Assembly (NCBI RefSeq): GCF_009688945.1
Contig: NZ_AP021874.1
Location: 1,612,001-1,676,000, forward strand
Source: Desulfosarcina alkanivorans
GTDB taxonomy: Bacteria; Desulfobacterota; Desulfobacteria; Desulfobacterales; Desulfosarcinaceae
Length of the DNA stretch: 64,000 nucleotides
Direction: 5' to 3'
Made by a program: the position numbers and the translations under genes. This document shows positions 1-8,935 of this stretch, piece by piece. Each line of letters begins with the position of its first letter. Position 1 is the stretch's first letter. The notes below the pieces were generated by a model that searched no databases, was not told the origin of the DNA, and worked only from the letters and a program-made list of their open reading frames with translations.

Positions 1-720
1 ACGCCCCTCGATGCGATGCCCGTCTGCCAGGCGCACACCTGTCGCCCGGCCGCCCGATACGGACAAGTCGACCACTTTTTGCCGGAAATGGATTTCACCG
101 CCATGGGTTTCGATGGTGGTTCGCATGGCGGCGACAATCCCGGGAAGACGATTGGAACCGATGTGGGGATGGGCTTCGCTGAGAATGCGCGGATCGGCGC
201 CGTGCTGGTGGAACCGATGGAGCACACGGCGGTGATCCCCCCGTTTCCTGGATCGCGTGTAGAGCTTGCCGTCGGAAAAGGTACCCGCACCTCCCTCGCC
301 ATATGCATAATTGGATTCACCGTCGAGTATTCCCCGCCGATTCAGGGCCGCCACATCCCGACGCCGCTCCTTGACGGGCTTTCCCCGCTCGACGACCACC
401 GGCCGAAACCCCAATTCGACCAACCGTAAGGCGGCAAACAGGCCTGCCGGGCCGGCGCCCACGATGACCACCGGTGGCGCGGACCGAACATCGCGGTAGC
501 TAAATTCCGGCAGCCCCTTCGTCGGCAGTTCCCCGGCGGCATAAACCCGGATGCCTAAATTGACACGGATCGTTCGTTTGCGTGCATCGATGGAGCGGCG
601 GGCAATCACGAACCGGTCAGCATCAATGGGATGCCCCAGCTTTTGGGAAAGAGCGCGTTGGATCGCTTCCGGGTCGGCCGCCATCGGGGGCGGCAGGGTG
701 AGAGAAACGTTTTCAGGCAT
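1..720 (-). CDS. NAD(P)/FAD-dependent oxidoreductase, COG2509-like (3' end outside window)
   Basis: The frame is open on the minus strand from an ATG at 720 to the window edge, so about 240 N-terminal residues are visible and the C-terminus is missing. A Rossmann dinucleotide-binding motif, VVIVGAGPAGLFAALRL, lies near residue 87, followed by VVVERGKPVKERRRDV. Further on are the ESNYAYGEGGAGTFSDGKLY stretch and a repeated-glycine region typical of the large uncharacterised FAD-dependent dehydrogenase family (COG2509). The protein is probably a soluble flavoprotein; its substrate is unknown. Its start overlaps the end of the TerC gene by 8 bp, which suggests translational coupling. Family assignment is from motifs only. 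Confidence 0.85.
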   Translation of the reverse strand, partial: MPENVSLTLPPPMAADPEAIQRALSQKLGHPIDADRFVIARRSIDARKRTIRVNLGIRVYAAGELPTKGLPEFSYRDVRSAPPVVIVGAGPAGLFAALRLVELGFRPVVVERGKPVKERRRDVAALNRRGILDGESNYAYGEGGAGTFSDGKLYTRSRKRGDHRRVLHRFHQHGADPRILSEAHPHIGSNRLPGIVAAMRTTIETHGGEIHFRQKVVDLSVSGGRATGVRLADGHRIEGR

Positions 721-1426
721 CGGTGGTGAGCTCTTTTTTTCTCCGGCGGTTGTGCTCATAGCGCATCTGAAGCATCTCCACCATCAAGGCAAACCCCATG
801 GGCAGGTAAATGTAGGCCTTGGGAACATGTTTATGCATACCCTCCATAAAGATGGTGACCCCGATGGTAATCAGAAAGGAAAGCGCCAGGATCTTCAAGG
901 CGGGATGCCGTAGAATAAAATCACCGATGGGGCGGGCAAAAAAGAGGATGCCGACAAAGGAAAGCACCACTGCCGAAACGATGATCCACAGCTGCTGGGT
1001 CAGTCCCACGGCGGTAATCACCGAATCGATGGAAAAAACAATATCCAGCAGAATAATCTGGAGGATGATGGCGCCAAAGGCGCCGGCCCCCTTCTCGCCA
1101 TCCCCATTCTCCTGTTCTCTGAATTCGACGGTGTGATGAATCTCGTGGACGGCTTTGTAAAGCAAGAACATCCCGCCGGCCAGCAGGATCAGGTCCCTGA
1201 CCGAAAAGTCGGCGACGACGGGCCGGGTCAGGCTGGCCAGGGCCACCACCACGAACAACATGACGATCCGGGCCACCATGGCCAGGCTCAGCCCGATGAT
1301 ACGCGCTTTCTGGCGCTGGTTTTCGGGCAATCGGGCCACAAAGATGGCAATCACCAGGACATTGTCCACCCCCAGCACCAGTTCCAACCCGATCAGCAGG
1401 GCCAGCAGGCCCACTGCATCTGCCAT
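713..1426 (-). CDS. TerC family integral membrane protein
   Basis: The product has 237 residues and is almost entirely hydrophobic, with about seven membrane segments. Conserved TerC-family acidic motifs are visible: LELVLGVDNVLVIAIFV near the start and LLDIVFSIDSVITAVG in the middle. The family is linked to tellurite resistance and, in other bacteria, to manganese/metal export at the inner membrane; the substrate here is not known. I chose the ATG at 1426 because AAGGGAGGT sits just upstream, whereas a longer frame starting at 1516 would overlap the next gene. It is followed with an 8-bp overlap by the FAD oxidoreductase. Confidence 0.9.
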   Translation of the reverse strand: MADAVGLLALLIGLELVLGVDNVLVIAIFVARLPENQRQKARIIGLSLAMVARIVMLFVVVALASLTRPVVADFSVRDLILLAGGMFLLYKAVHEIHHTVEFREQENGDGEKGAGAFGAIILQIILLDIVFSIDSVITAVGLTQQLWIIVSAVVLSFVGILFFARPIGDFILRHPALKILALSFLITIGVTIFMEGMHKHVPKAYIYLPMGFALMVEMLQMRYEHNRRRKKELTTDA

Positions 1427-1479
1427 CGGCCACCTCCCTTGGTATCTTGCCGCGACGGGATCGCTAAAAGGCCCGTCGG

Positions 1480-3096
1480 CTATCGGCTTTCCAATATTTC
1501 GAGTACGTCGGCACATTTTTGCGCCGCACGCTTCACGATCGCTTCCGCTTCCCCGACAATCCGGGTTCGGAATTCGTCATCCGTGATGTCGGTCATATTG
1601 ATCATCACGTTTTTGTAGGCGCCCCATATACCGGTCTCCAGCGTCCTGGCACCGACTTCCACATCAGACCGTGATGCCGGGTTGCCATAGCGCGCCACGT
1701 CGCAAAGGGCATCCCAGGCACCGTCCCCCAGCTTCATTGTCGTCAGGGGAATGTCAATGGCTTTCTTTAGCCCGGCCTGCATCTGTTCTGCCCGTGCGGT
1801 CCGTTCGGCATCTGTCCCCCTGGGCAGGCGAAGGGCCGCCATGAAATCCTTGAACGCCGTTGTGTCCGCATCGATCATGGGGATCAATCGGGCCGCGGCA
1901 TCGTGCAACGGCGGAATGCATTTTCTCATCTGTGCGTCCACCGACTCAAACTTTCTGACGCCGTAGGTGAGTTTGCCCACCATGGCCCCCAAACCGGCAC
2001 CCATGGCAACCAGCAAGGCCGATACCGATCCGCCGCCCGGAGCCGACGAACGCGATGCGACCTCTTGGACAAAGTCCCTCAAACGCATGGCTGCCAGGGG
2101 TTCGTCAGGTGTCTCCGCCACGCGGTATTCAATGATCTTCTCCTTGGGATCGAAAGGGGCCACACTGTTGAGGCCCAGGCGTTCCACAGCCAGCCGGACC
2201 TTCTGGTCTTCGTCGAGAATGAACAGATTCTCTTTTTCCATGTAGTAATCCGCGGCCATCAGGATGGACGCCAGGGGGACCAGACCGACGATTTCCGAAC
2301 CGGCGACCCCGACGTTCAGTGCAGCCGCTTCCTTTTTAACCTCCTCAAACAAGGTATGAATCGGAGTGACCTGGTAATCATTCAGGTTTACCGTTACCTG
2401 GGCCATGTTGTATTCGTCCACGAACCAGCCCATGCCTTTGACCGCCTTCAAGCGGCCGGGGACATCCGGCCCCCGGCCGGCTTCCCGAAGGTTCAGGGCA
2501 ATGCGGTGGGCCTGGTTGCTGGTGCCCAATATATTGACGTTGTAGGCAATCAGAAAGGACCGGGCGCCGGTGGCGGTGGCCCCCCACTGGGGGACAAACG
2601 CTGCCGGTCCGAAATCGGGCGCCCATTCCGGTTCCTCCAGACGGCCGGCCAGGCCTTCGTATTCCCCTTGCCGGACCTGGGGCAGTTTTCGACGATAATC
2701 ATGGACCGCTGACGCCTCGTAAAGAAAAAAGGGGACCCCCAGTGCTTCTGCGGCCAACCGGCCGAACGTTTTGGAGATCGCCACGCACTCGTCCATGCTG
2801 ACATTGGCGACCGGTATGAACGGACAGACATCCATGGCGCCCATTCGGGGATGCTCTCCTTTGTGGGTGCGCATGTCGATCCGCGCCCTGGCAACCCTTG
2901 CGCTGTTGAGTGCCCCTTGAACCACGGCATCCGGATCGCCGACAAAAGTGTACACGGTCCGGTTGGTCGACTTTCCCGGATCTACATCCAGCAGGGTACA
3001 GCCCGGCGTCTCTGTGATGGCCTGTGCAATGGCATCAATGGTTTCACGGTCGTTGCCTTCGGAAAAATTGGGAACACATTCAACGATTTTTCTCAT
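1480..3096 (-). CDS. ftcD: Bifunctional glutamate formiminotransferase / formiminotetrahydrofolate cyclodeaminase
   Basis: The 538-residue protein matches the length of the fused animal-type FTCD (about 540). Residues 1 to about 325 form the formiminotransferase domain, with the start MRKIVECVPNFSEGN and the catalytic histidine at residue 82 in EHPRMGAMDVCPF. Residues about 338-538 form the cyclodeaminase domain, with SSAPGGGSVSALLVAMGAG. It moves the formimino group from formiminoglutamate to tetrahydrofolate and then releases ammonia to give methenyl-THF, the last steps of histidine breakdown. No hut genes are visible nearby. The ATG at 3096 has GAGGT upstream and matches the conserved family N-terminus. 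It ends 53 bp before the TerC start and may share its transcript. Confidence 0.95.
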   Translation of the reverse strand: MRKIVECVPNFSEGNDRETIDAIAQAITETPGCTLLDVDPGKSTNRTVYTFVGDPDAVVQGALNSARVARARIDMRTHKGEHPRMGAMDVCPFIPVANVSMDECVAISKTFGRLAAEALGVPFFLYEASAVHDYRRKLPQVRQGEYEGLAGRLEEPEWAPDFGPAAFVPQWGATATGARSFLIAYNVNILGTSNQAHRIALNLREAGRGPDVPGRLKAVKGMGWFVDEYNMAQVTVNLNDYQVTPIHTLFEEVKKEAAALNVGVAGSEIVGLVPLASILMAADYYMEKENLFILDEDQKVRLAVERLGLNSVAPFDPKEKIIEYRVAETPDEPLAAMRLRDFVQEVASRSSAPGGGSVSALLVAMGAGLGAMVGKLTYGVRKFESVDAQMRKCIPPLHDAAARLIPMIDADTTAFKDFMAALRLPRGTDAERTARAEQMQAGLKKAIDIPLTTMKLGDGAWDALCDVARYGNPASRSDVEVGARTLETGIWGAYKNVMINMTDITDDEFRTRIVGEAEAIVKRAAQKCADVLEILESR

Positions 3097-3471
3097 GGGT
3101 ACCTCGTTTGGTTTGATGGGAATGGGGCATATTTCAGCCTTCCTCCGGCCAGCCCAACTGGTGGAAAGGATGCCGCGGCGGCCGGCAGGCATGCCGTCAA
3201 TTGCACCCGGGCCGCCGACAATAAACCCTGGAAATGCATTTTTTAGGGTTAAGGTGTCAATATGTTTTTTGGCATTTTATCCGTCAGGAAACCATCGCCT
3301 TACAGGTGTGGCTGTATCACCTGCGGCGGTGCGACAGGAAGGGGGCACGGTGGCCGATGCGCTGAAAAAACGCAGACGTCAGTGCCAGTTGTTATGCATC
3401 ATTCCGGAAAAACAATAGATAGTGGAAAAACCCGGGGATGAAAAATTGGGGCCCGTTTGCTGTTTTCCTGT
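3097..3471. other. Intergenic gap upstream of ftcD
   Basis: This 375-bp stretch lies between the ftcD start and the PilZ stop. It should hold the ftcD promoter. I see no convincing gene, RNA or repeat, and short open frames here have no recognisable protein features. Confidence 0.5.
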
Positions 3472-3816
3472 TCAGTAGGACAATAGATACGCGGCCCCCA
3501 TCTCGTGGATGGGCCGTCCTTGCCGATGGTTTTCCTTACACCATTTAATTGTTACAAACCCCATGGTTCGTAAATAGCATCCATTATCCGCCGACACGCT
3601 CGGACAAATTTCCCCTGATGCACGCACGATGATGGTGGTTCCCGGCTTCAGCGGGTGATGGCTGACAAAGCAGAGCCCCTGATCACTAAAGTTGAGCAAC
3701 CGCCCTTCTGTTCGCCGCGATCGGTACCCGGTAGAAAATAAAATGACCTGGCCGTCACAGTGATGGCGGGGTGAATTCCGTTTTTCAGTCAACTGAATCA
3801 TGTTCCAAACCTTCAT
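3472..3816 (-). CDS. PilZ domain protein (probable c-di-GMP receptor)
   Basis: The 114-residue protein carries both halves of the PilZ c-di-GMP binding signature: an arginine motif EKRNSPRHHC near residue 12 and NFSDQG (the D/NxSxxG motif) about 30 residues later, within GRLLNFSDQGLCFVS. It consists of little more than this single domain, so it probably works as an adaptor that senses cyclic di-GMP. I place the start at the ATG at 3816, just before IQLTEKRNSPRH. An upstream ATG at 3873 would add 19 hydrophobic residues with no clear ribosome site. It stands alone, with no motility or polysaccharide gene next to it. Confidence 0.8.
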   Translation of the reverse strand: MKVWNMIQLTEKRNSPRHHCDGQVILFSTGYRSRRTEGRLLNFSDQGLCFVSHHPLKPGTTIIVRASGEICPSVSADNGCYLRTMGFVTIKWCKENHRQGRPIHEMGAAYLLSY

Positions 3817-4254
3817 GATCTCTTGGATACCGCCGGTCGGACAAACCATTATCACCATGATTACCGACATCATTAGGTTAGGCGAAAGAGAGGAAACGTC
3901 GTCGAAGCAGAATACGAGCAGAGGCAGGAAGAGGCTGGTGGCAGATGATTGCGGCGACTGACTGTTGGTTCCCTGTGTTCAATCTACACCGCTGCCTGAT
4001 CATGGGTCAAGTCCTTTTGAAGGGGTTCAGAGAATTGACACTTGTAAAACGGAGCCCTTTTTAGTATACGTGTATCTTATACGAATATTTGCATTATATG
4101 GGAGTCTGGTCTTTTCAGGTTCAGGCACCATCAATCGCAGCCGGACCTTTTTATTCCTCTGTTTTGCAATTGTTTCAAGCCATACCAATTAGATCAGGCA
4201 CTAACGAAGAAACCATGTGCCGACCGTGAAACGGGATTGCACCCCGCTTGAATC
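3817..4254. other. Intergenic gap between the PilZ gene and a small open frame
   Basis: No gene is supported in this gap. It contains a perfect TTGACA at about 4034-4039 but no good -10 box at 16-18 bp, and an imperfect inverted repeat (GTATAC...TATAC) near 4075-4085. It may hold the PilZ promoter region. Nothing else is recognised. Confidence 0.35.
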
Positions 4255-4452
4255 ATGAATAAAACCATATCAATCGACGAGGCTCGGCAACGTAAACAGT
4301 TACCGGACAAACCATCCCGGCCCGCCGAAAAGCCGCCCCCCCTCTCCTCCCCATTTTCCTACATTATCCTGCTGGACGAAAACGATCCGCCGGCTGAACC
4401 GCAGCCACCCCCGGGGGACTGCAAAGCCACCCATCGCCATCCTCGCGGGTGA
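4255..4452 (+). CDS. Small hypothetical protein (doubtful)
   Basis: This 65-codon frame starts MNKTISIDEARQRKQ, followed by a proline-rich stretch. The N-terminus looks like a real bacterial protein and it sits in a gap, convergent with the M24 peptidase. However, there is no clear ribosome-binding site before the ATG and I recognise no family. It could be a small real gene or chance. Confidence 0.3.
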   Translation: MNKTISIDEARQRKQLPDKPSRPAEKPPPLSSPFSYIILLDENDPPAEPQPPPGDCKATHRHPRG

Positions 4453-4478
4453 CACGATCATCCTACAGAGAAGCGGCG

Positions 4479-5870
4479 TTACCGGTTGCAACAGGCTTCA
4501 ACGGCAGGGACCGTCTTTGGTATGGGCGGCCCCAATACCGCTGCACCGTCGGAGGTGACCCGCACATCATCTTCGATTCGCACCCCCCCAAAGTCGAGAA
4601 AAGGCTCCAGGCGACGGTAGTCGATATGATCGCCAAACCGGTTTTCGGCACGCCACTGCCGAATCAATGGCGGAATGAAGTAGACGCCGGGTTCAACGGT
4701 TACCACAAAACCCGGCTCCAGGGGTTTGGCCAGCCGAAGACGATTGAGGCCAAACCGGGTGTCGCGCCGGATATTTTCCGTGTAGCCCACATGGTTTTCC
4801 CCGAGGCTTTCCATATCGTGAACATCCAGGCCCATCATGTGACCCAGGCCATGGGGGAAGAAGAGTGCATACGCCCCGGATTCAACCATCTCCGACACGT
4901 CACCGTGCATCAGCCCGAGCTTCTTAAAATCCGAAGACAGCCGTCGGGCGGCCAACAGGTGGATATCCCGGAAGGGAACACCGGGTTTCATGGCGGCCAG
5001 AGCATCCATCTGCATCCCCAGAACAACCTCGTATATATCCTTTTGCCGGCCGGTAAACCGGCCACCGACCGGAATGGTGCGGGTAGTGTCGCTGGCATAC
5101 CCCATGGATGATTCTGCGCCACAGTCGCAGATTGCCAGATCGCCGGCCTTCATCTGGTTGTCGTGACAGTGGTTGTGAAGGACCTGTCCATGAATAGAAA
5201 AAATAGTGCGGAACGGCAATTTTCTCCCGGACAGACCGTAGGCAAGGCCTTCGATGGCCCCCACCACCTCACGCTCATGGCGCCCCGGCGTGGCCATCCG
5301 CATGGCAGTGGTCTGCATGGCCCCATTGATGGTAATCGCCGATTCAATCTGGGCCAGTTCCGCATCGCTTTTCACCGAACGCTGCCGGACCACTGACCGG
5401 ATTAGTGATTTGGACGCTTTTTGGGCAACAACCTGTCGATTCATGCAGAAAAGATCCGACAATTGCATCATCTGGTCCATTCGGTAAGGCGGGAGAAAAT
5501 GAACCGGTCGATTCTTTTTCAGGGCCGCCCCAACAATCTCATGCAATTTCGAAAAGGTGGCGGATTGATGGATCCCCAACTCCTTGCATCGTTCCGACAG
5601 GGATGGTTGCGGACCGGTCCAGATCATATCGTCCATCGACGGATCATCACCGAATACGGTTTCCGTTTCGGCGTCCACGTCGATGACGGCAGCAAGATTC
5701 GGGAGGTCGATTCCCCAGAAATACAAAAAAGAGCTGTCCTGACGGAAAAAGTAGCAGTTATCGGCGGCATTGATGGCACTTTCTCCATTTCCGAGGAACA
5801 GGATCAGCCCGGATTCAATATCCGTTTTGAGGCACTGGCGCCTGGTGGTGTAACACTCAGCAGAAAACAT
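4479..5870 (-). CDS. M24B family metallopeptidase (Xaa-Pro aminopeptidase type)
   Basis: The 463-residue protein has an N-terminal creatinase/aminopeptidase P-like domain (about 1-150) and a C-terminal pita-bread peptidase domain. The five metal ligands are visible in order: D in AICDCGAE, D in YASDTTRT, H in HGLGHMMGLDVHD, E in VTVEPGVYF and E in GVRIEDD. It probably removes N-terminal residues that precede proline, in the cytoplasm. This fits a peptide-using cell, because the dipeptide importer operon is transcribed divergently from the same gap. The ATG at 5870 has AGAGAGGA upstream; a longer frame to 5960 adds 30 residues with no support. Confidence 0.92.
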   Translation of the reverse strand: MFSAECYTTRRQCLKTDIESGLILFLGNGESAINAADNCYFFRQDSSFLYFWGIDLPNLAAVIDVDAETETVFGDDPSMDDMIWTGPQPSLSERCKELGIHQSATFSKLHEIVGAALKKNRPVHFLPPYRMDQMMQLSDLFCMNRQVVAQKASKSLIRSVVRQRSVKSDAELAQIESAITINGAMQTTAMRMATPGRHEREVVGAIEGLAYGLSGRKLPFRTIFSIHGQVLHNHCHDNQMKAGDLAICDCGAESSMGYASDTTRTIPVGGRFTGRQKDIYEVVLGMQMDALAAMKPGVPFRDIHLLAARRLSSDFKKLGLMHGDVSEMVESGAYALFFPHGLGHMMGLDVHDMESLGENHVGYTENIRRDTRFGLNRLRLAKPLEPGFVVTVEPGVYFIPPLIRQWRAENRFGDHIDYRRLEPFLDFGGVRIEDDVRVTSDGAAVLGPPIPKTVPAVEACCNR

Positions 5871-6243
5871 GAACGCGTCCTCTCTTATGAAGGTATAGGC
5901 ATTGCCGGTACCAAGGATAAAACCGTCACGGCCACATGATGGTTGCGGCCATTTCTTCACTTGAACGGAATCGGCAACTATGTCAATATATATCTCAGGT
6001 CTTCAGACCTTATGACCTTTTCCTCAAGTCCCCCACTATCTCATGTGGTGGTGGTTTCTCCCGTAACGGCTGTCGGCATGATCGTTTTGACATAATACTT
6101 GATTCCAAGATAGAGTCTGATACGGGTTCAAATGGGATTTACCCTCAAGTTGGATTTTTCAAAACTTAGCGATTACCCAATATTGTCTTTACCCTTACGA
6201 GTCGCGTGCAACCTAACCATCTGCATTACAGGAGGAGGTAACA
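5871..6243. other. Divergent promoter region, M24 peptidase / dppA
   Basis: This 373-bp gap separates divergent genes and must contain both promoters. I see no gene in it. It is AT-richer than the flanking coding sequence. Confidence 0.5.
6087..6114 (+). promoter_or_regulatory. Possible sigma-70 promoter for dppA
   Basis: A perfect -35 hexamer TTGACA (6087-6092) is followed after 16 bp by GATAGA (6109-6114), a poor -10 box. It lies about 130 bp before dppA. The match is partial, so this is only a candidate. Confidence 0.25.
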
Positions 6244-7839
6244 ATGAGGTATCGTAGAGGATTGACAGCGGTAGGTGTCGCGTTGGCACTGATTTTAGCA
6301 GGTGCCAGTGCTTATGCAAAAACCTGTGTCTACTGCTCTGAAGGCAGCCCAGAAGGATTTACCCCGGCACTGTACACGGCCGGCACCACCTTCGACGCTT
6401 CTTCCCGAGCCATCTTCGACCGGCTGGTTCTGTTTGAACGGGGCACCACCACAATCATTCCCGGTCTGGCGGAAAAATGGGATGTTTCCGAAGATGGAAA
6501 GACCTACACTTTCTATCTGCGGAAAGGGGTTAAGTTCCACACCAAGAAAAATTTCACCCCGTCCCGAGACTTCAACGCCGACGACGTATTGTGGTCGTTT
6601 TACCGTCAGTGGGACCCCAAGCATCCGTATCACAAGGTTTCCGGCGGCAGCTACGAGTATTTCACCGGCATGGGCATGGACAAGCTCATCGACCGAATTG
6701 AAAAGAAAAACGACTACACGGTCGTCTTTCACCTGACCCGTCCGGAAGCACCCTTTATCGCCAACATGGGGATGGACTTTGCATCCATTCACAGTGCCGA
6801 ATATGCCGACAAGATGATGGCCGCCGGCACCCCGGACCTTAACGACCAGGATCCGGTGGGTACCGGTCCCTTCGTTCTGGTTCAGTATCAAAAAGACTCC
6901 ATCATCCGCTATATTGCTCATCCGGACTACTGGGGCGGCAGGGCCGCTATCGACAAACTGGTGTTCTCCATCACCCCGGATGCATCGGTACGCTATGCAA
7001 AACTAAAAGCCGGTGAATGCCACGTCATGCCCTACCCCAATCCGGCCGATCTGGCCCAGATGGCCAGGGACAAGGACATCAACCTGCTGGAAAAAGAAGG
7101 CCTCAACGTTGGCTACCTTGGCTTTAACACGGAAAAGAAGCCCTTTGACAACGTCGATGTCAGAAGGGCGCTGAGCCTGGCAATCAACAAGCAGGCCATT
7201 ATCGATGCCGTTTTCCAGGGTGCCGGCAAGATCGCCAAAAACCCCATTCCCCCCACCATCTGGTCTTACAATGATGCGGTCAAAGACTACCCCTACGATC
7301 CGGTCAAAGCCAAGAAAATGCTGGCCGATGCAGGGTTTCCCAATGGCTTCGAAACCGACATCTGGGCCATGCCGGTACAGCGGCCTTACAACCCCAACGC
7401 CCGCCGCATGGCGGAAATCATTCAGGCCGACTGGGCCAAGGTGGGCGTGAAAGCCAAAATCGTGACCTACGAGTGGGGCGAATACCTCAAGCGCTCCAAA
7501 GAGGGTGAACACCAGACCGTACTGCTGGGCTGGACGGGCGACAACGGAGACCCGGACAATTTTCTGTCGGTTCTCCTGGGCTGTGACTCGGTGGGTTCCG
7601 CCAACCGGGCGCGCTGGTGCTACCAGCCGTTTGAGGATCTGATCCAGAAAGCCAAGATAACCGCCGATGTGGCCGAACGAACACGGCTGTATGAAGAAGC
7701 ACAGGTCATTTTCAAGGACCAGGCGCCATGGGCCACCATCGCCCATTCCGTGGTCTTTGTACCGGTAAGAAAAGAGGTCAAGGACTTCAGGATCGATCCC
7801 TTTGGTGGTTTTGTATTTTACGGGGTGGACATCCAGTAA
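6244..7839 (+). CDS. dppA: Dipeptide ABC transporter substrate-binding protein DppA
   Basis: The 531-residue periplasmic binding protein starts with a clear signal peptide, cleaved after about residue 25 (ASAYA/KT). The mature sequence begins KTCVYCSEGSPEGF and contains VSEDGKTYTFYLRKGVKFH, VSGGSYEYF, VFSITPDASVRYAKL and GWTGDNGDPDNF. As I remember it, these follow E. coli DppA almost word for word. It captures di- and tripeptides (in enterobacteria also haem and delta-aminolevulinate) for DppBCDF. A strong AGGAGG precedes the ATG. It is the first gene of a complete dppABCDF operon and is separated from dppB by a hairpin. Confidence 0.95.
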   Translation: MRYRRGLTAVGVALALILAGASAYAKTCVYCSEGSPEGFTPALYTAGTTFDASSRAIFDRLVLFERGTTTIIPGLAEKWDVSEDGKTYTFYLRKGVKFHTKKNFTPSRDFNADDVLWSFYRQWDPKHPYHKVSGGSYEYFTGMGMDKLIDRIEKKNDYTVVFHLTRPEAPFIANMGMDFASIHSAEYADKMMAAGTPDLNDQDPVGTGPFVLVQYQKDSIIRYIAHPDYWGGRAAIDKLVFSITPDASVRYAKLKAGECHVMPYPNPADLAQMARDKDINLLEKEGLNVGYLGFNTEKKPFDNVDVRRALSLAINKQAIIDAVFQGAGKIAKNPIPPTIWSYNDAVKDYPYDPVKAKKMLADAGFPNGFETDIWAMPVQRPYNPNARRMAEIIQADWAKVGVKAKIVTYEWGEYLKRSKEGEHQTVLLGWTGDNGDPDNFLSVLLGCDSVGSANRARWCYQPFEDLIQKAKITADVAERTRLYEEAQVIFKDQAPWATIAHSVVFVPVRKEVKDFRIDPFGGFVFYGVDIQ

Positions 7840-7854
7840 CCCGCCTGACCCACT

Positions 7855-7887
7855 GTGCACGGGGGAAGTCTCCTTCCCCCCGTGCAC
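7855..7887 (+). terminator. Intercistronic hairpin between dppA and dppB
   Basis: GTGCACGGGGGAAG (7855-7868) pairs with CTTCCCCCCGTGCAC (7873-7887) around a TCTC loop: 14 base pairs with one bulged C. There is no U-run, so it is more likely an mRNA-stabilising or partially attenuating hairpin than a full terminator. Such structures after the binding-protein gene often keep its expression above that of the permease genes. Confidence 0.7.
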
Positions 7888-7917
7888 GTTCACCTTTTCG
7901 GGCAAACGATTCTTCCC

Positions 7918-8928
7918 ATGATCCGTTTTCTAACCAGACGGTTGGCAATGGTGGTTCCCGCATTTATCGGCGTGACACTGCTCACTTTTGCCCTGATCCA
8001 CCTGATCCCCGGTGACCCGGTGATGCTCATGGCCGGCGAAAGGGGCATTGATCCCGAGCGCCATGCCATCCTAAAAGCGCAGCTGGGGCTGGACCAGCCC
8101 CTTCCGGTCCAGTATCTCAAATACATCAGAGGTATTTTCCACGGCAATCTGGGTAAATCCATCGTCACTAAAAAACCGGTGGTCGATGAATTCATGACCT
8201 TGTTTCCCGCCACCGTCGAGCTATCCCTGTTCGCCATGTTTTTTGCCATCCTGGTCGGGTTGCCTGCCGGGGTCATCGCCGGTGTCAAACGGGGGTCGGT
8301 GTTCGACCACACGGTTATGGGTGTATCACTCACCGGGTATTCCATGCCCATTTTCTGGTGGGGGCTGCTGCTGATCCTGTTCTTTTCCGTAAACCTGGGA
8401 TGGACACCGGTATCCGGACGGATCTCGGCTCTCTTCTGGATTGACGCGGATACCGGGTTCATGCTCATCGACTCCCTGAGGTCCGACGAAAAAGGAGCCT
8501 TCATTTCGGCCCTTAGCCACCTGATCCTGCCGTCGATTGTCCTGGGTACCATTCCGCTTGCCGTCATCGCGCGCATGACCCGATCCTCGATGCTGGAAGT
8601 ACTCCAGGAAGATTATGTCCGAACCGCCAGGGCCAAAGGGCTTGCGCCGTGGCGCGTAACCCTGGTCCACGCCCTGCGAAACGCCTTGATTCCGGTGATC
8701 ACCGTCATCGGCCTCCAGACCGGGGTATTGCTGGCCGGCGCCATACTGACCGAAACCATCTTTGCCTGGCCCGGTGTTGGAAAATGGATCATAGAGTCCA
8801 TCCGCAGGCGTGACTATCCGGCGGTCCAGGGAGGAATCCTGATGATTTCATCACTGATCATTCTGGTCAACATGCTCGTCGATATGTTGTACGGCGTCAT
8901 TAATCCGCGCATCCGCCATAACCGATAG
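7918..8928 (+). CDS. dppB: Dipeptide ABC transporter permease DppB
   Basis: The 336-residue inner-membrane permease begins MIRFLTRRLAMVVPAFIGV and has six predicted membrane segments. The cytoplasmic coupling loop (EAA motif) is in YVRTARAKGLAPWRVTLVHALRNA, read in two parts. It forms the transmembrane channel with DppC. The ATG at 7918 fits the DppB family start exactly; its ribosome-binding site is weak. An in-frame upstream start would run through the intercistronic hairpin and is unlikely. Confidence 0.94.
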   Translation: MIRFLTRRLAMVVPAFIGVTLLTFALIHLIPGDPVMLMAGERGIDPERHAILKAQLGLDQPLPVQYLKYIRGIFHGNLGKSIVTKKPVVDEFMTLFPATVELSLFAMFFAILVGLPAGVIAGVKRGSVFDHTVMGVSLTGYSMPIFWWGLLLILFFSVNLGWTPVSGRISALFWIDADTGFMLIDSLRSDEKGAFISALSHLILPSIVLGTIPLAVIARMTRSSMLEVLQEDYVRTARAKGLAPWRVTLVHALRNALIPVITVIGLQTGVLLAGAILTETIFAWPGVGKWIIESIRRRDYPAVQGGILMISSLIILVNMLVDMLYGVINPRIRHNR

Positions 8929-8935
8929 GAATTCC

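Noticed and set aside
3965-4192. 75-codon frame on the + strand
   Set aside because: No ribosome site, composition unlike the neighbours and no family; treated as intergenic.
5936-6169. 77-codon + strand frame in the dppA upstream gap
   Set aside because: No ribosome site or recognisable protein feature; the region must hold divergent promoters.
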